DNA of 33,751 bases from positions 1 through 33,751 of the forward strand of contig JAJQGV010000089.1 in NCBI GenBank assembly GCA_021200215.1, in the 5' to 3' direction. The notes below the pieces were generated by a model, which did not search any database, was not told where the DNA came from, and saw only the letters and a program-made list of their open reading frames with translations. Positions 1-7,916 of the stretch are shown one piece after another. This stretch comes from Ruminococcus sp. (GTDB taxonomy: Bacteria > Bacillota > Clostridia > Oscillospirales > Ruminococcaceae). The translations under genes and the position numbers were made by a program. Position 1 is the stretch's first letter, and each line of letters starts with the position of its first letter.

Positions 1-562
1 GTACTATTAATACTATATCATTACAAGCGTAAGCTAATGCATATAGTGGGTTTCTATTCAACATTAAGAATGATGCTAAAAAACTTGTGGTTATTGATAT
101 AGTACTAAATATTAAACTATTAGTGTTGAAAAACTTTAAAATATAGTAGAATATCAAAGTTATTAACATAGTTAGTACTACCATCAAGATAGCTTTCTTC
201 TTCGATAGACGCTCTACTTTAACTTCCGACTTTCCTTCTTCAAATGGATTCCTAATCCACGATATCACAGACATTATTGCTATTGGCATGGTCATTCCCA
301 TGTAGGTAATAGCCTCACCAAAGTATCTAAATTGCAACGATATTATGGCATAGATTATACTAAATACTACGGTTAATATCTGTCCTAGAACGTTACCTTT
401 GGCTATAAATATCAAGGCAGTAACTCCAATAAGAGAGGCTATTAGGGTTAAAATATTAAAGTCACTACTTACAAAGAATGATATAGTTACTACTATTACA
501 GAAGTTATCCAAAGTGATAATTCAAACTTAGATAGTTCTTTAAAAGATTTTAGAATATTCAT
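1..562 (-). CDS. pnuC: PnuC-family vitamin/nucleoside transporter, partial
   Basis: Reading the minus strand from ATG at 562-560 gives 187 codons without a stop up to the window edge, so the C-terminus is missing. The product is very hydrophobic, with repeated membrane segments. It carries the family-like stretches FIAKGNVLGQ, LQFRYFGEAITYMGM and SWIRNPFEEGKSEVKV. PnuC proteins move nicotinamide riboside across the membrane by facilitated diffusion driven by phosphorylation inside the cell. Relatives carry thiamine or riboflavin, so the substrate is not fixed by sequence alone. A clear GGAGGT site lies at 572-577, and a consensus promoter and structured leader lie upstream. The gene diverges from rarA. 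Family assignment is fairly certain; substrate is inferred. Confidence 0.82.
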   Translation of the reverse strand, partial: MNILKSFKELSKFELSLWITSVIVVTISFFVSSDFNILTLIASLIGVTALIFIAKGNVLGQILTVVFSIIYAIISLQFRYFGEAITYMGMTMPIAIMSVISWIRNPFEEGKSEVKVERLSKKKAILMVVLTMLITLIFYYILKFFNTNSLIFSTISITTSFLASFLMLNRNPLYALAYACNDIVLIV

Positions 563-587
563 GAAATATATACCTCCAAAAAAATAG

Positions 588-663
588 GCATTTGATTTTT
601 TGTATATCTTCTAAGACCTAACGATATACCCATCAAATGCACGATTAACTACTCGGTAGTAGT
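588..663 (-). promoter_or_regulatory. Structured leader of pnuC with terminator-like hairpin
   Basis: In the pnuC transcript, GCATTTGAT (640-632) pairs with ATCAAATGC (596-588). Inside it GTATATC (629-623) pairs with GATATAC (608-602), leaving a 14-base apical loop and an asymmetric A-rich internal loop. A run of T follows immediately and runs into the GGAGG ribosome site, so the outer hairpin looks like an intrinsic terminator or a site-masking structure. A second perfect 6-bp hairpin (648-653 with 658-663) lies just upstream. PnuC genes are known targets of NAD-type riboswitches. I cannot match this leader to a named class from memory. Confidence 0.5.
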
Positions 664-688
664 TTTAATGTAATATTATAACGTCATG

Positions 689-717
689 ATTATATCATAG
701 TTTACAATAAAAGTCAA
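689..717 (-). promoter_or_regulatory. Promoter of pnuC
   Basis: On the minus strand TTGACT (717-712) is followed after 17 bases by a perfect TATAAT (694-689). Transcription would start about 120 bases before the pnuC ATG, leaving room for the structured leader. Confidence 0.8.
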
Positions 718-732
718 GGGAGTTGAGTTAAT

Positions 733-1995
733 ATGATACCTTTAGCTGAAAAGATTAGACCACAATCTATTGATGATATGGTCGGTCAAGAACATTTAAT
801 TGGACAGAATAAACCTCTTAGAAGAATTATAGAAAAAGGTCAAATTCCTAATATGATATTCTATGGAGTATCTGGAACTGGTAAGACTACTCTTGCAAAT
901 ATTATAGCAAAAAAATCTAGTATGCAGATATATCATATAAATGCTACTACTTCAAGTCTAAGTGATATTAAAGAGGTGATATCTCAAAGTGATACACTTT
1001 TGGGTTGCAACGGAATATTGCTATACATAGATGAGATTCAATACTTTAATAAAAAACAACAGCAATCTTTATTAGAATATATTGAAAATGGTAAGATTAC
1101 TCTAATAGCATCTACTACAGAAAATCCATACTTTGCGATATTCAACGCTATACTTAGTAGGTGTACCGTATTTGAGTTTAAACAGATTACTCCTAAAGAG
1201 GTTGAAAAATCTTTAGTTAGAGCTATAGACTTCTTAGAAAAAGATATGTGTACTAAGATTTTATATACTAGTGACGTTTTAGAATACATATCTAAAAATT
1301 GTGGTGGTGATGTTAGAAAGTCCTTAAACGCTCTTGAGATGTGTGTTCTATCGGGGGAAATATATCCCGATAGGGTAGAGGTTACTTTAGATATCGCTAA
1401 AGAGTTTACTCAAAAAAGCAGTATGCGTTACGATAAAGATGGTGACAACCATTATGATATCTTATCGGCATTTCAGAAATCCATTCGTGGTTCAGATGTT
1501 AATGCTAGTTTGCACTATCTAGCAAGGCTCATAGAGGCTAAAGATATTCAATCGATATGCCGTAGGTTATTAGTCACTGCTAGTGAAGATGTAGGTTTAG
1601 CGTATCCACTTGCAATATGCATAGTAAAATCTTGTGTGGATAGTGCCTTACAGTTAGGCTTCCCAGAGGCTCGTATTCCATTAGCTCAAGCTGTGATTTT
1701 ATTAGCTACTTCACCAAAATCTAACGCTTGCGAAACTGCTATAGATTTGGCTTTAAAAGATGTTCAATCTCAAAATTGTGGTGATATCCCTAGAAATCTA
1801 CAGAACTGTCACCTCGATAGTGATGAGGTACAGCTTAAAGGACAAAACTATCTATATCCACATGATTATCCTAATCACTACGTTGAACAACAGTATATGC
1901 CAGATAATCTAGTTGGAAAGGTTTACTATTCATTTGGAAATACTAAGTTTGAACGGTCAGCTAAAACATATTGGGATAATATAATTAACAATTAA
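733..1995 (+). CDS. rarA: Replication-associated recombination protein A (RarA/MgsA), AAA+ ATPase
   Basis: The 420-residue length is normal for the family. Walker A is GVSGTGKT (45-52), Walker B is LLYIDE (96-101), and a sensor-like STTENP sits near 130. An RxxLLVTASEDVGLAYP segment and the C-terminal MgsA-type domain (about 260-420) follow the ATPase core. RarA/MgsA proteins act at stalled replication forks and resemble clamp-loader subunits. The start sits behind AAGGGAG (714-720). The gene diverges from pnuC, and the rhomboid gene follows after a short AT-repeat spacer. Identification is firm; the exact role in this organism is from family knowledge. Confidence 0.93.
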   Translation: MIPLAEKIRPQSIDDMVGQEHLIGQNKPLRRIIEKGQIPNMIFYGVSGTGKTTLANIIAKKSSMQIYHINATTSSLSDIKEVISQSDTLLGCNGILLYIDEIQYFNKKQQQSLLEYIENGKITLIASTTENPYFAIFNAILSRCTVFEFKQITPKEVEKSLVRAIDFLEKDMCTKILYTSDVLEYISKNCGGDVRKSLNALEMCVLSGEIYPDRVEVTLDIAKEFTQKSSMRYDKDGDNHYDILSAFQKSIRGSDVNASLHYLARLIEAKDIQSICRRLLVTASEDVGLAYPLAICIVKSCVDSALQLGFPEARIPLAQAVILLATSPKSNACETAIDLALKDVQSQNCGDIPRNLQNCHLDSDEVQLKGQNYLYPHDYPNHYVEQQYMPDNLVGKVYYSFGNTKFERSAKTYWDNIINN

Positions 1996-2017
1996 TAATT
2001 AATAATTAATAATTAAT
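1990..2017 (+). repeat. Four tandem copies of AATTAAT
   Basis: Four perfect 7-base units run from 1990 to 2017. The first unit contains the rarA TAA stop and the rest fill the spacer before the rhomboid gene. It is a simple-sequence repeat; copy number may vary between strains by slippage. Confidence 0.85.
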
Positions 2018-2051
2018 AACTATTAATTCTCAACGAAAGGATTTGTTTATT

Positions 2052-2645
2052 ATGGCAAGTAAAAAGAAGTTTAAAATTAGTTATAATTCACCTGTAGTTT
2101 TGACGTTTGCTCTAATCTCATTGATAGCTTTAATTATAGGGTATCTAACGGGTGGAGCATCTACAAAGTTACTATTCATGACCTACAGAAGTTCATTGTT
2201 AAATCCATTAACATATGTTAGATTGTTTACTCATGCAATAGGTCACGCAAATATATCGCATTATGTGGGTAACTTTATGTATATCTTGTTAGTAGGCCCT
2301 ATGCTAGAAGAAAAGTACGGAAGTAGCAGAATGTTAATAATGATGTTATTTACAGCTGGTATAACGGGAATTATAAACTCTATATTCTTTCCAACGGTTG
2401 CTCTATGCGGTGCTAGTGGTATAGTATTTATGATGATTCTACTCAGTTCTTTTGCAAACTCTAAAGAAAACGATGGTATTCCTCTAACTATGATATTGAT
2501 AGCAATAATCTATTTAGGAAATCAAATAATACAAGGTATCTTTATAGATGATAACGTATCGCAATTTGGACACTTAATAGGTGGTGTATGTGGTGCTATA
2601 TTTGGCTATGCCTTAAGACCTAAGTCATTAAAGAGTAAATATTAA
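2052..2645 (+). CDS. Rhomboid-family intramembrane serine protease
   Basis: I place the start at ATG 2052 (197 residues), 11 bases after GAAAGG (2035-2040). The in-frame TTG at 2043 is only two bases from that site and is unlikely. About six membrane segments are visible. The catalytic serine lies in GASG (Ser122) and the catalytic histidine in FGHLIGG (His174). The HxxxN element of helix 2 is H70-N74. Rhomboids cut transmembrane segments within the lipid bilayer; the substrate is unknown here. The gene sits 56 bases after rarA and 23 bases before GH43 on the same strand, so co-transcription is likely, although the three functions have no obvious link. Confidence 0.9.
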   Translation: MASKKKFKISYNSPVVLTFALISLIALIIGYLTGGASTKLLFMTYRSSLLNPLTYVRLFTHAIGHANISHYVGNFMYILLVGPMLEEKYGSSRMLIMMLFTAGITGIINSIFFPTVALCGASGIVFMMILLSSFANSKENDGIPLTMILIAIIYLGNQIIQGIFIDDNVSQFGHLIGGVCGAIFGYALRPKSLKSKY

Positions 2646-2668
2646 CTTTAGAAAGGAAATCTTTAAGT

Positions 2669-4153
2669 ATGAAGTATAAAAATCCAGTAATTAAAGGATT
2701 CTATCCCGACCCTAGCGTGTGTAAGGTTAATGGAAAGTACTATTTAGTGTGTAGTAGTATGCAATACTTTCCAGCAGTACCGCTCTTTGAAAGTGAGGAT
2801 TTAATCAATTGGAAACAGATAGGCAACTGCTTAACTAGAGAAAGTCAGATAGCTCTAAGAGGTGTAAACAGTTCAGGCGGAGTATTTGCTCCCACCATTA
2901 GATATAATAATGGACGCTTCTATATGGTTACTACTAACTCTACCACTCAGCAGAACTTCTATGTCTATACTAATGATATCTATGCAGAATGGTCTGAACC
3001 TATATATGTAAATCAAGGAGGTATTGACCCATCACTATACTTTGAAGATGGCAAAACATACTTCTTAAGTAACGGTTCTGATGATATTGGCGTTGAGGGT
3101 ATAACTCAATGTGAGATTGATATTGAAACTGGTGAAAAATTATCACCAAGTGTGAACATATGGCAAGGTACGGGTGGACGCTATATAGAAAGCCCTCATA
3201 TGTATAAGATAGGTGAATACTACTATCTAATGGTTGCTGAGGGTGGTACAGAATACGGTCATATGGTTACATATGCTAGAAGTAAAGACATCTATGGAAA
3301 GTTTGAAAGCTACCCTTATAATCCAGTACTTACTAATAGAAATTTAGGCGGATTTGAAATACAAGGGGTAGGTCATGGGGACTTAATCCAAGATGAGTAT
3401 GACCAATGGTGGATATTACATCTAGGTTTTAGACAGATTGACCAATGGTTGCCATACCATCACTTAGGTAGAGAAACTTTTTTAACTCCAGTGTACTTTA
3501 ATAAAGATGGTTGGTTTACTGCTGGTTATAATGGTACTACTATCCATGAGTTTGAAGTGAAATATCCTAGCAAGATTACACAGCTTGAACAGAAAGTTTA
3601 TACCTTTGATAATACTAATCTAAAGTTGGATTGGTTACATATTCGTATACCTAATATGCAAGACTACTACTTTTACGATAATACTCTAACTTTAATAGGT
3701 ACACATATCACCTTAGACGATGTGGATTCACCTACCTTTATAGGTCTACGTCAAAAGGATTTTGATGCTACTGCTACTTGTGATATATCTGTAGAAAGTG
3801 GTTTAGGTGGTATTACCATCTTCATGGACGAGCAACAACATTATGACCTATATGTTAAAAAGTTAGACAATAGTTATACTATCACAGAAAAATTAAACGT
3901 TGGTGATATTAAACATATACAAAATAGTATATCAATAGGGGAGTATAGTTCTATAACCCTAGAGGTTACATCTAATAACTTCGCATATACATTCTCTGCC
4001 ATAGTAGATGGCACTAAACACATCTTAGGTACTGCACAGACCAAGTATCTATCTACTGAGGTGGCTAGTGGCTTTACGGGAGTAATTATTGGATTGTATG
4101 CTCAAAATGGTACATCTAAGTTTAAAAACTTTAGATTAGAATATCTTAGTTAA
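2669..4153 (+). CDS. Glycoside hydrolase family 43, probable beta-xylosidase/arabinofuranosidase
   Basis: The 494-residue protein has a five-bladed propeller domain followed by a C-terminal beta-sandwich (from about 310), as in two-domain GH43 xylosidases. Expected catalytic residues are present: the base Asp14 in YPDPSV, the modulator Asp120 in GGIDPS, and the acid Glu174 in YIESPH. There is no signal peptide, so it should act in the cytoplasm on imported xylo-oligosaccharides. That fits the xylA, xylB and alpha-xylosidase genes further on. Ribosome site AGAAAGGAA lies just before the ATG, and a strong terminator follows. The split between xylosidase and arabinofuranosidase activity cannot be settled by reading. 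Confidence 0.9.
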   Translation: MKYKNPVIKGFYPDPSVCKVNGKYYLVCSSMQYFPAVPLFESEDLINWKQIGNCLTRESQIALRGVNSSGGVFAPTIRYNNGRFYMVTTNSTTQQNFYVYTNDIYAEWSEPIYVNQGGIDPSLYFEDGKTYFLSNGSDDIGVEGITQCEIDIETGEKLSPSVNIWQGTGGRYIESPHMYKIGEYYYLMVAEGGTEYGHMVTYARSKDIYGKFESYPYNPVLTNRNLGGFEIQGVGHGDLIQDEYDQWWILHLGFRQIDQWLPYHHLGRETFLTPVYFNKDGWFTAGYNGTTIHEFEVKYPSKITQLEQKVYTFDNTNLKLDWLHIRIPNMQDYYFYDNTLTLIGTHITLDDVDSPTFIGLRQKDFDATATCDISVESGLGGITIFMDEQQHYDLYVKKLDNSYTITEKLNVGDIKHIQNSISIGEYSSITLEVTSNNFAYTFSAIVDGTKHILGTAQTKYLSTEVASGFTGVIIGLYAQNGTSKFKNFRLEYLS

Positions 4154-4174
4154 TAGATATAATACAAGTAAAGA

Positions 4175-4213
4175 TATCGGAATGGCTATAAAACTATTCC
4201 GATAAGTTTTATT
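4175..4213 (+). terminator. Terminator after GH43
   Basis: TATCGGAAT (4175-4183) pairs perfectly with ATTCCGATA (4196-4204) and is followed by AGTTTTATT. It ends the rarA-rhomboid-GH43 unit. Confidence 0.8.
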
Positions 4214-4265
4214 GTGTAAATATATTCTGCATTAAAAAAAAATTTGCAAGATTTCAAAAAAACAC

Positions 4266-4294
4266 TTGCATTTTTTCTCGATTTGTAATATTAT
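4266..4294 (+). promoter_or_regulatory. Promoter of the aspartate aminotransferase gene
   Basis: TTGCAT (4266-4271) and TATTAT (4289-4294) are separated by 17 bases, 58 bases before the ATG. Confidence 0.65.
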
Positions 4295-4351
4295 ATATAT
4301 AGTGATTTTTTTAGATTAATCTATGTTGATGTTTTAGGAGGACTTAATATT

Positions 4352-5629
4352 ATGAAACTTTCAGAAATGAATAAAGATGAATTAACATCATTCAAAAATA
4401 GCGTTCAAGATGAGTATGATGCTTTTAAATCGCTTGGACTTAAACTAAATATGGCTAGAGGTAAGCCATCTAGTGAACAGTTAGACCTTTCTATGCCTAT
4501 GTTAGATGTACTATCTAGTACGAGCGAACTAAACGACCTAGACGGCGTGGACGTTCGCAATTATGGTGGCTTAGAAGGCATTCCAGAGGCTAGAAAGTTG
4601 ATGGGAGATATTCTAGGTGTTAAATCTAGTGAGATATTAGTGTATGGTAATGCAAGTTTAAAGGCTATGTACGATACCATCGCTAGAAGTTATTGTTTCG
4701 GTGTGTTGGGTTCTACTCCGTGGTGTAAGTTAGATAAGGTTAAGTTCCTATGTCCAGTCCCTGGTTATGATAGGCATTTCGCCATCACTGAACAGTTTGG
4801 TATAGAGATGATTAATATTCCAATGACCCAAGATGGCCCTGATATGGATATGGTCGAAACCTTTGTAAACAATGATGAATCTGTTAAGGGTATTTGGTGC
4901 GTTCCACAGTATTCTAACCCTAGTGGTATCTCTTATTCTGATGAAACCGTTAAGAGGTTTGCAAACCTATCTCCAAAGGCTGAAGATTTTAGAATCTTTT
5001 GGGATAATGCTTACTGTATACATCACCTTGTCGATGAGCCTAAGTGCATATTAAACATAATGGACGAATGCAAAAACAACGGCAAAGAAGATATGGTATA
5101 TATTTTTGGCTCTACTTCTAAGGTTACTTTCTCTGGAGCAGGAATATCTGCTATTGGCTGTAGTGAAAAGAATCTTAAGGAGATTACCGACAAACTAACT
5201 AAAGCTACCATAGGCTACGATAAGGTAAATCAACTTAGACACTGTAAATTCTTTGGTGATATAGATGGCGTTAAACAACATATGAAAAAACACGCTGAAA
5301 TATTAAAACCTAAGTTCGATTGTGTAATATCGTGGTTAGATAAAGAGATAGCTCCACTAGGTATTGGTAGTTGGATAGAACCTCAAGGTGGTTACTTTGT
5401 ATCATTTGATTCCCAAAGCGGTTGTGCTAAGAGGATAGTTCAACTTTGCAAAGATGCAGGAGTTGTATTGACTGGTGCAGGTGCAACGTATCCATACGGC
5501 AAAGACCCACAGGATAGCAACATTAGAATAGCACCATCATATCCACCAGTTGAAGAACTTGAAAAGGCTATGGAACTATTTTGCATATGCGTTAAGTTGG
5601 CTACTGCAGAAAAGTTATTAGCTGAATAG
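4352..5629 (+). CDS. Aspartate aminotransferase, subgroup Ic type (Asp_aminotransf family)
   Basis: This 425-residue PLP enzyme has the fold-type I layout. Asn189-Pro190 lie in YSNPSG, Asp218 and Tyr221 in WDNAYC, and the Schiff-base lysine is Lys257 in GSTSKVTFSG. The N-terminal KLNMARGKPS and PVPGYDRHF stretches are those of the aspartate aminotransferases grouped with the Corynebacterium AspT-like family (Pfam Asp_aminotransf), not the usual AspC group. It would interconvert aspartate/2-oxoglutarate and oxaloacetate/glutamate, feeding the asd-dapA-dapB pathway at the right end of the window. It is a single gene with its own promoter, ribosome site AGGAGGA and terminator. Substrate is inferred from the subgroup. 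Confidence 0.85.
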   Translation: MKLSEMNKDELTSFKNSVQDEYDAFKSLGLKLNMARGKPSSEQLDLSMPMLDVLSSTSELNDLDGVDVRNYGGLEGIPEARKLMGDILGVKSSEILVYGNASLKAMYDTIARSYCFGVLGSTPWCKLDKVKFLCPVPGYDRHFAITEQFGIEMINIPMTQDGPDMDMVETFVNNDESVKGIWCVPQYSNPSGISYSDETVKRFANLSPKAEDFRIFWDNAYCIHHLVDEPKCILNIMDECKNNGKEDMVYIFGSTSKVTFSGAGISAIGCSEKNLKEITDKLTKATIGYDKVNQLRHCKFFGDIDGVKQHMKKHAEILKPKFDCVISWLDKEIAPLGIGSWIEPQGGYFVSFDSQSGCAKRIVQLCKDAGVVLTGAGATYPYGKDPQDSNIRIAPSYPPVEELEKAMELFCICVKLATAEKLLAE

Positions 5630-5644
5630 TTATAGTTATATCTA

Positions 5645-5681
5645 AAAACATCGACTAGAAAATAATCTTAGTCGATGTTTT
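5645..5681. terminator. Bidirectional terminator between convergent genes
   Basis: AAAACATCGACTA (5645-5657) pairs perfectly with TAGTCGATGTTTT (5669-5681). The U-run and A-run ends make it usable from both the aminotransferase side and the anti-sigma side. Confidence 0.88.
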
Positions 5682-5716
5682 ACTATATGGATTTTTAAAA
5701 TTTTGTTAGTGAGTAT

Positions 5717-6766
5717 CTATTTAATTGGAACTACTTCTCCGTTTAACTCTATAGCTACTATATTAGTGAAGTCTATTAAGTCTAAGTTTAGATGTGCGTA
5801 GTCAATAAATATCTTATATGTGTAGCTATGGTTTATATCGTTTGCTAAACTTTGATAGACCATGCCATCTCTATTTATGAGTATCTTTCTACCATCGTTA
5901 TAGATGTAATACATTGTGAACTGCTGAAACAATAGATTTTCTTGTCTATAGTAGTCAACCGAATCACTACTGAAGTTGAAGTCTATTCTAAATGGAGAAT
6001 ATTCTATACTTTCTAAGATTGTAGAAGTACCATCTTTAAGGGTTATGCTCTTATTGATATTATCCACGGTTATAGTTGTATCGTAGATTTCCATACTTAT
6101 ATCAAAAGATATATTAAATTCAAAGTCTGTAATAAAGTTATAGTTATCATCGTAGTGACCAAAATCACTGATGTATATGTATAGGTCATTTAAAGGGGTA
6201 CATATATCATTAGACTGTGTTTCAAGTACAACCGATATAATGTTATCCCTAGAGGTTATAGAGTCTATATTAAATCCTAAAGATTCGTTATTATCGTCCT
6301 TATTAATAACTTTGCTTTCATTAAGATTTATAGTAGTGTTGTTAGTTATGACAAAGTTTTCATCTTTTGGAAGAATAATATCCATAGTGACATAGTTAGT
6401 GTATCTATCGTTGATGTAACCAGTTACATTAAAATCCATATCTTCATAAGATATCTTTAGGTTGTTAAGTATAACATCGGTTTGAATATACTCATTAAGG
6501 GCAGAGCTATCTAAGGTGTCGTTGTAGTTGCCACTGTAACTATATGGAGTATAAGTATCATCTAAGAGTTTACGCTTTAGAATATCTATAGCATCGCTTT
6601 CTACTGCGAATACTCCTACACCAGATAGCGATATAACTACTGCTAGTGCTATCAACATTGCACTAGGTCTATGTCCCTTAGATTGACTTTGATTTGGAAT
6701 ATCTAATGCTTTTAACTTCCAATCGTTTGGGGTTTTAATGTAGTCAAGATAGTTTAATCTTTTCAT
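5717..6766 (-). CDS. Membrane-anchored protein paired with an ECF sigma factor, probable anti-sigma factor
   Basis: The protein has 349 residues: a short cytoplasmic N-terminus (about 1-34), one membrane helix (about 36-54, SAMLIALAVVISLSGVGVF) and a large extracytoplasmic part rich in Asn, Asp, Ile and Tyr. The ATG overlaps the sigma-factor stop as ATGA (6766-6763), so the two are translationally coupled. This gene order and topology are typical of ECF sigma/anti-sigma pairs in Clostridia, including DUF4179-like proteins. No zinc-binding anti-sigma HxxxCxxC motif is seen. The function is inferred from context; the extracellular part could sense an unidentified envelope signal. Confidence 0.65.
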   Translation of the reverse strand: MKRLNYLDYIKTPNDWKLKALDIPNQSQSKGHRPSAMLIALAVVISLSGVGVFAVESDAIDILKRKLLDDTYTPYSYSGNYNDTLDSSALNEYIQTDVILNNLKISYEDMDFNVTGYINDRYTNYVTMDIILPKDENFVITNNTTINLNESKVINKDDNNESLGFNIDSITSRDNIISVVLETQSNDICTPLNDLYIYISDFGHYDDNYNFITDFEFNISFDISMEIYDTTITVDNINKSITLKDGTSTILESIEYSPFRIDFNFSSDSVDYYRQENLLFQQFTMYYIYNDGRKILINRDGMVYQSLANDINHSYTYKIFIDYAHLNLDLIDFTNIVAIELNGEVVPIK

Positions 6767-7248
6767 AAAGTTTCACCTAACCTTTCTAAGTTTTCTAGTT
6801 GAATTTTAAGTCTTTCCCTACCACGTTTAAGGCGTGTTTTTACCGTAGATTGTGGACAGTTTAATATCTTAGCAATATCGGGTATAGGATAGCCCTCATA
6901 GTAGTACAGATAGATAACATCTTTATACTTTTGAGGCAACTTTAAAACCATCTCTAAGAGTTCTCTATCGTAGAAGTTAGGATTATCTGCAACTATAAGA
7001 CTATCTATACTTTCAGTGCTATGAATAATCAACTTTCTGTATAGGGTAGTACATTCGTTTAAGGTTACCTTTATGAGCCATCTTTTAATACCTTCCTCAT
7101 CTAGTTTAGATACATTGTTGAGGTTTTTGTATAGCTTAAACATAACGTTCTGATAGCAATCTTGGGCATTATGATAGTTCCTGCATTTAATTAAACATAT
7201 TCTAGTAACGGTATCGGAAAATGTTTCTATAATATCCTCATAACTCAT
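6763..7248 (-). CDS. ECF (sigma-70 family) RNA polymerase sigma factor
   Basis: I choose ATG at 7248, giving 161 residues, because GGAGGG lies 8 bases upstream. An open frame continues to 7362 but runs into a terminator hairpin. Region 2 is visible as the NAQDCYQNVMFKLYKNL stretch. Region 4 is LPQKYKDVIYLYYYEGYPIPDIAKILNCP followed by STVKTRLKRGRERL, a clear helix-turn-helix. The protein would direct RNA polymerase to a small regulon, probably including its own promoter. Its coupled partner gene likely controls its activity. No regulon member is identifiable with certainty here. Confidence 0.9.
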   Translation of the reverse strand: MSYEDIIETFSDTVTRICLIKCRNYHNAQDCYQNVMFKLYKNLNNVSKLDEEGIKRWLIKVTLNECTTLYRKLIIHSTESIDSLIVADNPNFYDRELLEMVLKLPQKYKDVIYLYYYEGYPIPDIAKILNCPQSTVKTRLKRGRERLKIQLENLERLGETL

Positions 7249-7296
7249 ATAGATATCCCTCCTTTTAAATAATTTTAGAAACGTTTCTACTATATG

Positions 7297-7323
7297 TAAC
7301 GCTTTAGATTCTAAAAAAGTTTC
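7297..7323 (-). promoter_or_regulatory. ECF-type promoter in front of the sigma factor
   Basis: On the minus strand GAAAC (7323-7319) is separated by 17 bases from CGTTA (7301-7297), the arrangement of ECF promoters (GAAAC / CGT). It suggests autoregulation. A perfect 14-base palindrome with core AAACGTTT lies just downstream at 7276-7289, near the expected transcription start. Confidence 0.5.
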
Positions 7324-7329
7324 ATAGTT

Positions 7330-7368
7330 AAAAAAAAATTTTGGATTGCCTTTTTTAGGCAATCCAAA
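7330..7368 (-). terminator. Terminator of the xylA-xylB-membrane protein unit
   Basis: On the minus strand an 11-bp perfect stem (7368-7358 with 7350-7340) with a 7-base loop is followed by A then a run of nine T (7338-7330). It lies six bases after the stop of the membrane protein gene. Confidence 0.92.
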
Positions 7369-7373
7369 GTATG

Positions 7374-7913
7374 TTATTTGCTATTAGTCATTTTAGGTTT
7401 TAACTTCTTGTAATATATTTCAATGAAGTTACTTAGAACGTAGTCATACATTAAGAATACTGGATTCGTAGCTATCAAAAGGATTAACATACCATGTTCA
7501 AAGTATTGATTCATCTGTTCTGCGAGTTCTTCCATACCAAATAGTTTGAAAGTTATCTGAAACGCTATGGTAACCGATATATTATAGTACAACAGTTTAA
7601 AAAATCCTCTTAAAAACTTAGTTTTAATCTTATCGAAGATAGTTTTTAGTATTGGATACAAACCAAATAGGAATATAAACATTATAGAACTTTCCTTATC
7701 GAACGTTACAAACAGCGACAACAACGATACTGAAGTGTATGTTAAAAAAGCCCACCCAGTGCTAACCTCTTCTTTTACAATCATCATTAAAGTTCCTGCA
7801 ACCATTGGAAGTGTAAGGCTTAATATTGGAATAACTCCTGTTAAGAACATACTAACTAAACACAATGCCGAGATTATTCCCCCTAGAGCTACTTTATAAC
7901 TAGTACTATTCAT
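7374..7913 (-). CDS. Small multi-pass membrane protein downstream of xylB
   Basis: The 179-residue protein is strongly hydrophobic, with about five membrane segments starting at KVALGGIISALCLVSMFLTGVIP. The N-terminal pattern and size recall the S (substrate-binding) components of ECF vitamin transporters and related conserved clostridial membrane proteins. I see no motif that names a substrate. It starts four bases after the xylB stop with no good ribosome site, so translation probably depends on xylB. A strong terminator follows. A link to xylose is only positional. Confidence 0.7.
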   Translation of the reverse strand: MNSTSYKVALGGIISALCLVSMFLTGVIPILSLTLPMVAGTLMMIVKEEVSTGWAFLTYTSVSLLSLFVTFDKESSIMFIFLFGLYPILKTIFDKIKTKFLRGFFKLLYYNISVTIAFQITFKLFGMEELAEQMNQYFEHGMLILLIATNPVFLMYDYVLSNFIEIYYKKLKPKMTNSK

Positions 7914-7916
7914 AGT

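Noticed and set aside
399-587. A 62-residue plus-strand ORF
   Set aside because: It lies antisense to the well-supported pnuC frame and has no recognisable protein features.
2043-2051. TTG start of the rhomboid gene at 2043
   Set aside because: Only two bases separate it from the ribosome site; ATG 2052 has proper spacing.
7249-7362. N-terminal extension of the sigma factor to 7362
   Set aside because: The extension starts inside the terminator hairpin of the upstream gene and has no ribosome site. GGAGGG 8 bases before 7248 fixes the shorter start.
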